Shown here: piece after piece, positions 48,963 to 57,715 of the stretch
How the letters are laid out: each line of letters begins with the position of its first letter
Position numbering within the stretch: position 1 is the first letter of the stretch
DNA from: a virus
Direction: 5' to 3' (one strand)
DNA length: 64,000 bases
Virus record (IMG/VR): IMGVR_UViG_3300023184_008808
Coordinates: 26,160-90,159 of that record
The notes under the pieces: model-generated
What the model was told of the DNA's origin: nothing
Database searches by the model: none
What the model saw: only the letters and a program-made list of their open reading frames with translations
Translations under genes and position numbers: made by a program

Positions 48963-49552
48963 TACTTTTTTTCCTTATTTTCTGATTTAGAATCATTCTT
49001 TTTTTCATTTGAACTTTTATTTTTAATACTTTCTTTTTGTTGCTTTTCTTTTCTTTCAAAGTACACGCTCCAGAGATTGGCTGCATCGTTTTTTTCACTT
49101 GGACCACTGCCTAAAACAGGGCCAAAATCAGTACGAAAATCTTTGTACTTGTTACGAGCAATATGAATACATGATTCTCTGGCTGCATTGGATACTAATT
49201 GATTGCTATCAGACAAAAGATGAATCAAACATGCATCATCTTTAAGTGCAAGTCCATAAGCCCAAGCGACAGCAACTCTATGATGGAAATCGCTGCTTTT
49301 TACAGCTATTTCATACATTTCATTATTGTTTTCTTTTTGTATTGTCTTTGCCATTTGCATGCAATATTGGCTAATAGCAGCAATTTGCTGTGCTGTATAA
49401 GCTTGTTGTTGCTGTTGTTGAAATTGCTGGTTTTGATTGTCTATTTCTACCCGACCGGGTAGGTTTAGATTTTGCCCTCAGCCAGCCTTAGCTTTTTGCG
49501 GATAAAAAAACAATGCACTACTAAGCAATATAACTTTAAAAATTTTCATCAT
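48962..49552 (-). pseudogene. Secreted HEAT-like protein gene with in-frame TGA
   Basis: Starting at ATG 49552 with AGGAG site: signal peptide MMKIFKVILLSSALFFYPQKAKAG, ending exactly at an AKA-G cleavage-like site, then an in-frame TGA (49480-49478), then the same frame stays open through GQNLNLPGRVEID, a Gln-rich stretch and the body KTIQKENNNEMYEIAVKSSDFHHRVAVAWAYG...SNAARESCIHIARN. Codon by codon reading shows no other stop. So one nonsense codon separates leader from mature protein: mutation, sequencing error or stop readthrough. Body looks like HEAT-type helical repeats plus a Lys/Asn/Ser-rich tail. Confidence 0.6.
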
Positions 49553-49600
49553 ATGTTCTCCTGTGACTAAATTACCAAAAAAGCAAAAGTTTGTAAAAAA

Positions 49601-49789
49601 TTACTTGTATTTAATTTGCAAGTAATAATCTGAATCATCATCATTGAAGGGATTGTTGGCGTGCACTTCCATTTTGCTGCCATCGTCAAATTCAATAATT
49701 AAAACTTCAACATCTTGTTCAATCTGTTGTGCAGTCTTTATTGTAGGAAGCTGTTTAATTTTGGCTATTTTTTTTCCGATCAAGTCCAT
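49601..49789 (-). CDS. Hypothetical protein, 62 aa
   Basis: Start at 49789 with GAAAGGA site (an upstream in-frame ATG at 49849 lacks one). Small beta-rich protein with IIEFDDGSKMEVHANNPF. Function unknown. Confidence 0.5.
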   Translation of the reverse strand: MDLIGKKIAKIKQLPTIKTAQQIEQDVEVLIIEFDDGSKMEVHANNPFNDDDSDYYLQIKYK

Positions 49790-49886
49790 GCTAAATTCCT
49801 TTCTACATGGGAGAATTATTAAATTGATACATAAATTTACCACATACATATTTCAAAGTAAAGAGCTTTTTTATATTGGAGAGGAT

Positions 49887-50147
49887 ATGGCCAGTTTAGC
49901 ACTTTTAGTAACTTTAATGATATTTGGAATTTTTTTATTTGGGCCTTTTATTTACTTTATTTGTTTATTGCCTTTCTTGCCCATATTTTTTAAAAAATTG
50001 TTGGCAGTGATTTCTATTGCAGTAGGCATTTATTGGATTTTTTTGCCAGTTAGTATTATGAGATTTATTGGTTTGTTGCCTATATTTTGCGGTTGGAAAA
50101 TTCTAGATAATTGTAAATTTAATTCGGAGAGCAAAAACCATGAATAG
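49887..50147 (+). CDS. Small multi-pass membrane protein
   Basis: 86 aa from ATG 49887 (TTGGAGAGGAT); an earlier in-frame ATG at 49644 would cross the divergent gene and is rejected. Two or three hydrophobic segments. Overlaps the next gene by 8 bases. Confidence 0.55.
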   Translation: MASLALLVTLMIFGIFLFGPFIYFICLLPFLPIFFKKLLAVISIAVGIYWIFLPVSIMRFIGLLPIFCGWKILDNCKFNSESKNHE

Positions 50148-50502
50148 TAAGCGTTTAGATGAATTGGCTAAGTTGGCTGGTTTGGGAGCTAAAGATAAAA
50201 AAGAAATTGTTGAATTTGCTAAGAAGCGTTATGGCGGGGCTTCAAAGATTGCGGATGATGCTCATGAAAAAGGTGGCGTAGCTTTATTGACTTACGAACA
50301 TTTTAAAGTCAAACTTCCATATTACAAGGAAGTTGCTGAAGGTGATTTTGATTTTGATACTTTAAAAAATCAATACACAAAGCTTTGCTCTGAGTTGCAT
50401 TCTTATATGGATGATATTGAAAAAGTGTCGCCAACAAAATTTCAACATCTTTTAGGAAAGATGGAAGTTATTGGCGAACTTTTAATCCAAAGTAAAGTTT
50501 AA
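50140..50502 (+). CDS. Hypothetical helical protein, 120 aa
   Basis: Mostly helical, no recognised motif (LAGLGAKDKKEIVEFAKKRYGG opening, read in pieces). GGAG site 11 bases before ATG. Convergent with the CAP lipoprotein gene (4-base overlap). Confidence 0.55.
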   Translation: MNSKRLDELAKLAGLGAKDKKEIVEFAKKRYGGASKIADDAHEKGGVALLTYEHFKVKLPYYKEVAEGDFDFDTLKNQYTKLCSELHSYMDDIEKVSPTKFQHLLGKMEVIGELLIQSKV

Positions 50503-50927
50503 TTACCAAAGACCGTACACCAATAAGGTTGGCCTCTAGAATTACGAGCCATTCCAAAGCCAATTTTGCCAAATGATTTGTTAAGAATGTTGGCTCTGTG
50601 ACCTCGTGAATTCATCCAATCTTTAGTGGCTTCTGCTTCATCTGTTTGATTCCAAGCAATGTTTTCGCCTGCTGTATTATATTTTCCCATAAGAACATTT
50701 ATGTCTGAATGTTTTAAATTGTTTTTTTTAGCCATCCATTCAGCGTGTTTTTGAGCATACTCACAAAGGTAATTGTCGAGCGTGAAATTTTGAAGTCCTC
50801 TTTGTTCTCGTTGCTCATTATGAAGTTTAAGTAAAATATCATTGTTTGCAGTTGGTAGCAGATTTTGCCCACATCCAAGGATGAATAGAAGAAAAATTAA
50901 GACAATATTTTTTATAATTTTTTGCAT
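50499..50927 (-). CDS. CAP/SCP-family lipoprotein
   Basis: 142 aa. Lipobox LFILGCGQ after a hydrophobic leader (Cys19), so membrane anchored. CAP core: LLKLHNEQREQRG, KHAEWMAKK...LKHSD, AGENIAWN and RGHRANILN (His, Glu and His of the CAP cavity present). CAP lipoproteins occur in bacteria (YkwD-like) and some phages; function may involve cell-wall or host surface binding. Confidence 0.85.
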   Translation of the reverse strand: MQKIIKNIVLIFLLFILGCGQNLLPTANNDILLKLHNEQREQRGLQNFTLDNYLCEYAQKHAEWMAKKNNLKHSDINVLMGKYNTAGENIAWNQTDEAEATKDWMNSRGHRANILNKSFGKIGFGMARNSRGQPYWCTVFGN

Positions 50928-50959
50928 ATGCCTCCTGATGTATATATCAGGAGATTGTG

Positions 50960-51367
50960 CTAGTCTTTTATATTTTTTGATTCATACTTTTTTTCAAATG
51001 CTTTTAGTTCATGATATTTTTGAACAATTTCTTTTGATGGAGCCACAAAACAATATGTGGTATAATCTTCGTCTATTTCAAGAACTGGAATTTGTAATGT
51101 ATTTTTTATTGATATGGTAGCCTCATAAAGGCCACAAAGCATCAAATGTCTTCCTAGATCTAAAAATGCTTTAAATGAAATGATAACGATCCAGATGCTT
51201 ACTACTGTTACTTCGATGGCAGTGCCTGTGCTTATAACAGAGATCCATCCTCCTAAAGATAATGCTAATACAACTAACACAGGATGGAACAAAAAACTTT
51301 TTGGTTTTTTGTTTTCTTGATTTAAGATGTCTGCATATTGATCGAATGTAATAAAATTAGTGTTCAT
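50960..51367 (-). CDS. Membrane protein, 135 aa
   Basis: Two hydrophobic segments (about 29-48 and 50-66) between hydrophilic ends; no family recognised. Lies between the CAP lipoprotein gene and a bidirectional terminator. Confidence 0.5.
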   Translation of the reverse strand: MNTNFITFDQYADILNQENKKPKSFLFHPVLVVLALSLGGWISVISTGTAIEVTVVSIWIVIISFKAFLDLGRHLMLCGLYEATISIKNTLQIPVLEIDEDYTTYCFVAPSKEIVQKYHELKAFEKKYESKNIKD

Positions 51368-51422
51368 GTTTTTGTATAAGAGTTGATATATAAAATGTTT
51401 TCATCAAAGGCTAAAACCAATG

Positions 51423-51464
51423 AAACAAAATGGGAGAGATCATAAGGTCTCTCCCATTTTGTTT
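51423..51464. terminator. Strong bidirectional terminator
   Basis: 17-bp perfect stem (51423-51439 with 51448-51464): core TGGGAGAGA/TCTCTCCCA flanked by AAACAAAA/TTTTGTTT. Terminates the minus-strand operon starting upstream. Confidence 0.8.
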
Positions 51465-51467
51465 TTT

Positions 51468-51797
51468 TTAATCTTCATGCTGACAACACTTGTCAGGAGG
51501 AGTGTCCTTGTGTTTTGCACAAGTTCCCTCTTTTTCATGTTTTCCGCCACATCCGCCGTTCCCATCACAATCTTTGGTGTGATTGTGTTGTAGATTTTTT
51601 ACTACAGGACATTTACTTTCAGCATTTTCTGCTGATTTCATATGTTCATCAAGCATGTGCAGCAAACCAAAAGCCATTCTCTGAGCTTCAGTGCAATCAT
51701 CATGCTTTTCTGGGTAAGGTGGATCGCTACGAAGTTCGACATGAACTCCTTCATCATTTACCATTTCATCACGAAATAAAATCGTTACAGTAGCCAT
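51468..51797 (-). CDS. Cys/His-rich C-terminal protein, 109 aa
   Basis: N-terminal helical part, then a His/Cys-rich tail (HNHTKDCDGNGGCGGKHEKEGTCAKH, in pieces, ending DKCCQHED) that looks metal-binding. No family recognised. First gene of a minus-strand run. Confidence 0.5.
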   Translation of the reverse strand: MATVTILFRDEMVNDEGVHVELRSDPPYPEKHDDCTEAQRMAFGLLHMLDEHMKSAENAESKCPVVKNLQHNHTKDCDGNGGCGGKHEKEGTCAKHKDTPPDKCCQHED

Positions 51798-51815
51798 AAT
51801 GATTCCTTTTACAAA

Positions 51816-52373
51816 TTACTTGGTTGGTTTGTTAGACTCTTCTTTGGAAGCATTTGGCTTAACAGGAGAAGGTGTAGGAATAGGAATTGCAGACTCTTCT
51901 TTCTGATTCTTTTGCGATTTATCAGATTGGAATGCCTTACGGGCAGAGTCTTCACGACGAAGAGGTGAATTTGCAGGACAATTCATGTCTTCAGTAGCTT
52001 TGTGATAGCCATCTTCATAAGAGGATTCTCTAACATAATTAACTTGTTCAAGTCCTCTTTCGTATCCAGCATGCCAAATAGCACTGTGAGCATTCTTTTC
52101 AGGAGGATAGTTTTGGGCTGCTATAGACATGCCTTCAATTCTTCCTTGTTGGTATCCAAGTTCATTTAACTTTTCATGAGTGTTGTTCATATAACTCATG
52201 ATCATTTCGTTGAAGGTATCATCAACGATACGATCACGCTCCCTAGAAAGATCTCGCATCGTATTAAGACGGGAGATTTGAGATTGAAGTGCAAGATTGT
52301 AGCCAATCGACAAAGTTGCTGCTACAGTTGCCACGAACGCAAAAAGGGTGGTTCCCCGAGTGAAAGTGCTCAC
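51816..52373 (-). CDS. Membrane-anchored protein, 185 aa
   Basis: Start is GTG 52373 preceded by GAGGAG at spacing 9; the longer ATG at 52439 lacks a site. N-terminal membrane helix (FAFVATVAATLSIGYNLAL), then charged helical region and a Pro/Ser-rich tail. Possibly a host-membrane or virion accessory protein. Confidence 0.55.
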   Translation of the reverse strand: MSTFTRGTTLFAFVATVAATLSIGYNLALQSQISRLNTMRDLSRERDRIVDDTFNEMIMSYMNNTHEKLNELGYQQGRIEGMSIAAQNYPPEKNAHSAIWHAGYERGLEQVNYVRESSYEDGYHKATEDMNCPANSPLRREDSARKAFQSDKSQKNQKEESAIPIPTPSPVKPNASKEESNKPTK

Positions 52374-52477
52374 AGTTATCGCTCCTCGATATATATGTTC
52401 GAGCGACCACCTTAGTCGCCCATCAACACACTTTCTCATACCAAAGAAAAAGAATCAAGTGAGGAAATGAATTATTT

Positions 52478-52915
52478 TTATTTTTTTAAGGGAATGCGTC
52501 TTCGCATTGGAATCATCGATTCGCCATATATGTCAAGATTGTTTTGTGCAAAGCTTTCCCCTGTCAATTCAAGAGCAATTTCTGCTTCTTGATCATTCAT
52601 TCTTTCAGCATCAGATGTGAAAATATTGCATAATTCACCCATAATAGGCGAATTATCTTTCTCATATTTAATGAGTTGTAAAACAACAGTTCCATTTTTG
52701 ACTAAAGCTTCAAGAAGATCATTGTGAGTGTATTCGCAAAAATTGTTGGGATATTGCTCATCATTTCGTCGTTTGATGAGCCATCTACTAGATGGGTCTT
52801 CATCATCATTGTCAGCTATGTGTGACAAATGTGTCTCAGCTGTGTTTATTGCGTTAGATGGGCTATTTGCAGTCTTGGGAACCGGATCATAACTCAGATG
52901 CACGAAGCATTTCAT
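52478..52915 (-). CDS. Hypothetical protein, 145 aa
   Basis: Start at 52915 preceded by CTGGAGG. Acidic soluble protein with CEYTHNDLLEALVKNGTVVLQLIKYE (about 62-87, in pieces). No motif recognised. Upstream 52931-53114 is AT-rich gap with nothing recognised. Confidence 0.5.
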   Translation of the reverse strand: MKCFVHLSYDPVPKTANSPSNAINTAETHLSHIADNDDEDPSSRWLIKRRNDEQYPNNFCEYTHNDLLEALVKNGTVVLQLIKYEKDNSPIMGELCNIFTSDAERMNDQEAEIALELTGESFAQNNLDIYGESMIPMRRRIPLKK

Positions 52916-53114
52916 GATTTCCTCCAGCATATTTGCCCATGTCAGAAATTCGTATCTATATTTCTGACAATTAAGACAAATACATTATCTAAAAGTATAT
53001 AGAGTTCATAATGTAGGAGGATTAGAACTATTTTATTTGATTTTAAACGCTAAACAAAAATATTTCCATTTTAACCTTAAAGGAAAATTGCTTAAATATT
53101 ATTTTTTATCTAAA

Positions 53115-53546
53115 TTAACATTCTAATGGATCTATTTTTAAATATAGTTGTAAAGGTGCTTCGTTAAAATAAAACTTAAGATAAGGGCACAACCAAGCAC
53201 ATTGCCCTGTCATAAGTCCTTTCAAATTCATTTCTGTAACTTTATAAATCCAACCATCATATTTGGGCTCTAAATATTCAAAAAAAACATCAGAGTTAGG
53301 AAAGTAGTTTTGAGAAAATCGCAATAAAAATCCATTTTCAAAATCAGGTATATTTTTTAATTTGCAGCCAATTACCAAAAGTCGATCAGCACCTACAACC
53401 ATTGGGCTTAATGTAAATTCAGTCATTCCTGCAGGAGCAAGTTGATACATTTGTCCTTTGTGTTCAAACTTCCAGTTGCCATTGTGTTGAATGCATTTAA
53501 AAGTGTTTACACCGATTTTATCAAATTCTGTTTTTAAGTTTTCCAT
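53115..53546 (-). CDS. Hypothetical protein, 143 aa
   Basis: Soluble alpha/beta protein, some Trp/Cys (AWLCPYLKFYF). No family recognised. Part of a closely packed minus-strand block. Confidence 0.55.
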   Translation of the reverse strand: MENLKTEFDKIGVNTFKCIQHNGNWKFEHKGQMYQLAPAGMTEFTLSPMVVGADRLLVIGCKLKNIPDFENGFLLRFSQNYFPNSDVFFEYLEPKYDGWIYKVTEMNLKGLMTGQCAWLCPYLKFYFNEAPLQLYLKIDPLEC

Positions 53547-53572
53547 ATATAAATTTCAACCTTTATGTGCAT

Positions 53573-54034
53573 TTAAGTATTGCGTTTTTTTACTTCTCGA
53601 ATTTTCTTCTGGTAGGTATCTAAAATTTCTACAGCTTTAGTTTCTTTTGCTGGTTCAAGCATAACTCTTAAAAAGAATTTATGGTCACGATTTTTTTTGC
53701 AAATTCGTCCTTTAATCATCATATGTGGCAATGAGAGTTTTTCATTTCCAAATCCAAAAGATGCAACAGCACAGTTTTCAACTACTACGCCTGAATTTTG
53801 AGCAAATTCTCCAGCATCAAAAACAAATGGGCTCCATGTTTGTAAGCCATCTTTATTGCCTCCATATATTTCTTGGAAAACTGGTGCAATATATATTTCC
53901 CATATTTTCATTCGATGATTATATAAAGCTTTGCAATTAAAATGATTGCAGGAACATTTATATTCCCACTTTTCAGAAATTACTTCGATTAAGTTGTCGA
54001 TCCAATGAGGAATTTTTTTATTTTTATTATTCAT
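53573..54034 (-). CDS. Hypothetical protein, 153 aa
   Basis: Contains CSCNHFNCKALYNH near residue 28-40, a Cys/His cluster compatible with a small metal site, then a beta-rich part. Co-linear with 54045 and 54293. Function unknown. Confidence 0.5.
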   Translation of the reverse strand: MNNKNKKIPHWIDNLIEVISEKWEYKCSCNHFNCKALYNHRMKIWEIYIAPVFQEIYGGNKDGLQTWSPFVFDAGEFAQNSGVVVENCAVASFGFGNEKLSLPHMMIKGRICKKNRDHKFFLRVMLEPAKETKAVEILDTYQKKIREVKKRNT

Positions 54035-54044
54035 AAATTGCTCT

Positions 54045-54296
54045 TTAAATTATGAAGCTTTTGCTTGTAATCTCTTGATTGTTTTTATTATATGCGACTG
54101 CACGCAACTTTGGCGGGGGCATCCCAATTGTTTTATAGTTATTTTGAATAGTACCTGCTAAGCTGACCACAGCTTCTTTTGAAAGTTGCAATTCTTTCTT
54201 TTGATTTTCTGTCTTTATTTTGTCTGTGTCACAATCCAAAAGACAGGCAAAACGCATGCTATCAACAAATAGTAACATCCAATATTGTGGCTTCAT
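54045..54296 (-). CDS. Hypothetical protein, 83 aa
   Basis: ATGA overlap with the previous gene (54293-54296). Helical protein, no motif recognised. Confidence 0.5.
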   Translation of the reverse strand: MKPQYWMLLFVDSMRFACLLDCDTDKIKTENQKKELQLSKEAVVSLAGTIQNNYKTIGMPPPKLRAVAYNKNNQEITSKSFII

Positions 54297-54802
54297 GATT
54301 GTTGCCTATAGGGTAAAATAAGCCAGTAAATTATTGATTCGTCATAACTAAAAGGAACCATTTCAAGTTCAGGACAAATTAGCCCTGCTGCTCTATATTC
54401 TTTTAAAATAGCATCACAAATGTTTTGTGCCTCCTTTTGAGACTTAATTTGCAATTCTCCAGTTTGAGGCGATGTGGTAAAACAATCATTGAGATCGTCA
54501 GCAACAACGAATCGTTTGTTTTTACAAAAACGCACAGCCCATTTGTTTTCTTGTTGTTGATTTCCGCATAAATTATTTGCAAACATGAGGTGAGTGGCTA
54601 AAGTTTCTTGGGCTATTTTATAAGCCTTCTCAAAATTTATTTGACGAGAAACAACACTTCCGCAGTATTTAACTTGCTCTTTGAGTTCTTCCCATATTTT
54701 TTCTGGCACTATTTCAAAATTGCTAGAACGCAATTGATTTTGATATTGGACAAGCAAATGTTGAACTAAGGGTTCAAATTTAGGTTTTATTAGGGTTTGC
54801 AT
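54293..54802 (-). CDS. Hypothetical protein, 169 aa
   Basis: Start taken at 54802 (MQTLIKPKF); a longer reading from 54895 overlaps the upstream gene. Helical, no family recognised. Confidence 0.5.
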   Translation of the reverse strand: MQTLIKPKFEPLVQHLLVQYQNQLRSSNFEIVPEKIWEELKEQVKYCGSVVSRQINFEKAYKIAQETLATHLMFANNLCGNQQQENKWAVRFCKNKRFVVADDLNDCFTTSPQTGELQIKSQKEAQNICDAILKEYRAAGLICPELEMVPFSYDESIIYWLILPYRQQS

Positions 54803-54836
54803 GTTTGATTCTACCACATCAATTTTTGTTTGTAAT

Positions 54837-55097
54837 TTAAAATGGAATTTCTTCTTTTTCTTCTTGATTAAATATTTTGCAAGACTTTTGACCATAGGTT
54901 GTACAGATATCGTCTACAATCAATTGTCTTTGTCCCAAAGAAAAAGAATGTGCACTAATAATCATTAAAATGATATCTTTCAATACCCATTCGGGACTTT
55001 CTCCTGATTTTAAAACAATATTGTCCAACAGATTGATCAATTGATTGATCTGATCTTCTTTCATAAAACTTATTTTAGAATCTTTTATTCTTGGCAT
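54837..55097 (-). CDS. Hypothetical protein, 86 aa
   Basis: TAATG overlap with the SNF2 gene stop (55097), so co-translated with it. Helical, no motif; may be a helicase partner. Confidence 0.5.
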   Translation of the reverse strand: MPRIKDSKISFMKEDQINQLINLLDNIVLKSGESPEWVLKDIILMIISAHSFSLGQRQLIVDDICTTYGQKSCKIFNQEEKEEIPF

Positions 55098-57289
55098 TAG
55101 GCTACCCCTGATTTTTTTTGGAATATAGCTGGATAAGTTTTAGCTAGTTGTCGGTGATATCGAGCTAAAATACAATATCCAGCTTGAACCTCTTTTTCAG
55201 TTTCCAAGCCAGCACTCAAAAGTAAATGAGCTACAACGGCATCTGGCTTATTAAAGCCTACATTGTCTTTTTCACGAGCTCCATCACATACTGCAAGCAT
55301 TTGTTTGAAAGCATCCCTGACATCTTTTACTTGTTCAGATGTTAGCGTAGGAATATTTTGAGCATAACGAGAAACTTCACGAGCGTGAATCTCATCTACT
55401 TTGCTTTTTGCATAAGCTTTGGTTTTCGCTGCATTTTCATCAGCTTTCGTTTTTTCAATTTCCTTTTGGCGTTCAAGAACCCTTGCCATACGGGCTTCAA
55501 ATTCAGTTTCTGTTTCTGTAATAGGTTCAGAGCCAACTGGAAGGCCTTGTTTTTTCTCTCCATTGATTGTCTTATCGATAGATCGATTGATCGTATCAAT
55601 CTTTTCAACAAGTAATTTTTGAACATGCAAATCAAGCGGATGATCTGATACCATACGAACAATTTCAACTTTATTTGCAGTTTGTCCGATTCGGCAAATT
55701 CGATCTTCAGCTTGCCAATTAGAAGCAGGAGTCCAATCGAGATCGACAAAAAGAGCTTTCCAAGCATGAGTCAGAGTGAGTCCAACGCCACCTGCACGAA
55801 TGCTGATTCCAACGCCTTTTAGATGACCAGCTTGAAACTCACGCACGATTTCTTGACGACGCTCTGGACTAGTATCACCAGTAATGATTGCCCAACCAGA
55901 ACGACCAAGTAAAGCATCTAGAGGTGCGAGATGGGCTGAAAAGACAACAAGAGGACAATCCTGTTCTTCAGCATTCTCAACATAAGTTAACATTTCATTG
56001 ATGCGTGACTTGGCCAAATCAGCACGAAGTTCAGCAAATTGTTCGAAAGGAGGAAGATTGTTGGTATTCACAACAACGCCTTCCCATTGTTGCCACATCT
56101 CATCAAGCTTGGCTTTCAGTGCCTTATTATCTGTGCCAACTAAAAGAGAGGTATATGTCTTGCTTGGAAGGTCAGGCAAAACCTCTTCACGACGACGACG
56201 AAGCATAACTCGACGCAAAAGCTCAGGCACAATAGGCTGAGGCTTTCCATAATTGGTCACAGATATTCCACGACGACTAACAGTATTGCGAGTTGCGTTA
56301 AATAATGTTTGGAAACGCTCATACGAACCAAATGCTTCTTTAGCCAATCCAAGCGTATCAAGAACGCCAAATAAATCTTCGGGACGGTTTGTCAAAGGAG
56401 AGCCAGTCAAGCCAGTAACTTTGGCACACAAGGAGGCTATCTCCTTGGTCTTGCGTGTACGAGCAGCTTTACGATTTTTATAATCGTGAGCTTCGTCGAT
56501 AATTAGATGAACATTCATTGCTTTTGAATTTTTGGATTTTAGATCATTACGATATTCAGCCAAGCGTGACCAATAAGCTTGCATAGGTTCACGAGTTTGG
56601 CGTGTGGGAGTGTTAAATTCTTCAGAAAGAATTTCATTGTTGATGATGACAACTTCACCTTTGTCTGGCCAACGAAAACTTTCACGACCATTAAGTACTA
56701 CTGGGGTAAGATCTGGACGCCATTTTTTGACTTCATCCACCCAGTTGTATTTAAGTCCAGCACGGCAAATAACCATTGCTGCACCATCATGGGGAATACC
56801 CATAAGTGATTGCACAGATTTGCCAAGACCCATTTCATCGCCCAGAAGTGCTTTCTTTTTATGAGCAAGGAAATTAACCCCAGTCACCTGAAAAGGATAA
56901 AGCCCTAAACTTGCAGCTTTTTCAGCTTGGCTTGTCATAGCAACAGTTCGAAGATTTGGTGCAACTTCAAGTCCGATTCGGTCTGCAATTTCAAGTATAC
57001 GGGCACGATCAGCCATCTCAAGGCTTACGCTCCACCATTTATTTTCTTTATCCCATCGAGCCTTTGGGAGGCTTTTAATGAGAGGAATGTTGTTTGGTTC
57101 ATAGCCCATGATGATTTTGCCATCGCTAGTTAAAACACGATGTTGTTGAGCAGCAGAGTCAGTGATTTTATGGGGAACACATTCGGAGCAGAAAACCGAC
57201 CACTTGCCTTCAATTTTTTCGGCAAAGCCAGCTTCTACGGCTAGTTCAGTTTTGCAGGTTTTGCATTTGCCAGAATAACGATTACGCAT
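55097..57289 (-). CDS. SNF2-family helicase (SMARCAL1-like)
   Basis: 730 aa. N-terminal Cys4 zinc finger (CKTCKTE...FCSECVPH), a HARP-like segment (about 60-110: SLPKARWDKENKWWSV), then SNF2 motifs: LYPFQVTGVNFLAHKKKALLGDEMGLGKSV (Q motif and motif I), HLIIDEAHDYKN (II), LTGSPLTN (III), LRRVMLRRRREEVLPDLP, VFSAH (IV), GVGISIRAGGVGLTLT (V) and DWTPASNWQAEDRICRIGQ (VI). Full helicase core kept. SMARCAL1-type enzymes anneal and remodel forked DNA; common in large phages. Confidence 0.93.
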   Translation of the reverse strand: MRNRYSGKCKTCKTELAVEAGFAEKIEGKWSVFCSECVPHKITDSAAQQHRVLTSDGKIIMGYEPNNIPLIKSLPKARWDKENKWWSVSLEMADRARILEIADRIGLEVAPNLRTVAMTSQAEKAASLGLYPFQVTGVNFLAHKKKALLGDEMGLGKSVQSLMGIPHDGAAMVICRAGLKYNWVDEVKKWRPDLTPVVLNGRESFRWPDKGEVVIINNEILSEEFNTPTRQTREPMQAYWSRLAEYRNDLKSKNSKAMNVHLIIDEAHDYKNRKAARTRKTKEIASLCAKVTGLTGSPLTNRPEDLFGVLDTLGLAKEAFGSYERFQTLFNATRNTVSRRGISVTNYGKPQPIVPELLRRVMLRRRREEVLPDLPSKTYTSLLVGTDNKALKAKLDEMWQQWEGVVVNTNNLPPFEQFAELRADLAKSRINEMLTYVENAEEQDCPLVVFSAHLAPLDALLGRSGWAIITGDTSPERRQEIVREFQAGHLKGVGISIRAGGVGLTLTHAWKALFVDLDWTPASNWQAEDRICRIGQTANKVEIVRMVSDHPLDLHVQKLLVEKIDTINRSIDKTINGEKKQGLPVGSEPITETETEFEARMARVLERQKEIEKTKADENAAKTKAYAKSKVDEIHAREVSRYAQNIPTLTSEQVKDVRDAFKQMLAVCDGAREKDNVGFNKPDAVVAHLLLSAGLETEKEVQAGYCILARYHRQLAKTYPAIFQKKSGVA

Positions 57290-57387
57290 CTTTGAGTCTC
57301 CTTGTTAGTTGTGTATTCCTTAACACATGCTCATCGACTGCTTGTCGTTTTTGGTCTAAGTTTTTTTTAATTTAATCAAAAATTATA

Positions 57388-57420
57388 AAGGGGCGTCGGT
57401 AAAATCCCGATGCCCCTTAT
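57388..57420 (-). terminator. Terminator (minus strand)
   Basis: 12-bp stem AAGGGGCGTCGG/CCGATGCCCCTT (57388-57418; one G-U), T-rich on the minus-strand side. Follows the acyl-carrier-protein operon reading leftward. Confidence 0.75.
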
Positions 57421-57437
57421 TAAGAATCATTACCAAT

Positions 57438-57659
57438 TCAAACCGCCACTTGATTAGATTTAATGATTTGGATTAGATCATCAACACTTTCTATTTTTCC
57501 TGTTTTCTCTATTTTTATGTTAAATTTATCTTCAACTTGATAGATTAAATCAATAGCATCAAGAGAATCTAATGATTGAAATATGTTTTTAAATGTTTCG
57601 GGATTTTTATCTTCAGTTTGGAAAAAATCCTTTAAAAAATCTAATACCTGTTCCTTCAT
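57438..57659 (-). CDS. Acyl carrier protein-like
   Basis: 73 aa from ATG 57659 (AGGAGAA site). SLDSLDAIDLIYQVEDKFNIKI is the ACP signature: DSLD with the phosphopantetheinyl Ser, followed by helix III. No ligase, synthase or transferase gene adjacent. May donate acyl groups to a phage-encoded modification or be a mimic of host ACP. Confidence 0.85.
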   Translation of the reverse strand: MKEQVLDFLKDFFQTEDKNPETFKNIFQSLDSLDAIDLIYQVEDKFNIKIEKTGKIESVDDLIQIIKSNQVAV

Positions 57660-57715
57660 AATTCTTTCTCCTGAAAGATACCACAAATTATCCAAGCCGT
57701 TCTTGGATTTTCTTT

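Noticed and set aside
49466-49552. Frameshift in the signal peptide of the HEAT-like gene
   Set aside because: First reading missed one T of a seven-base run; recount shows a single in-frame TGA and no frameshift.
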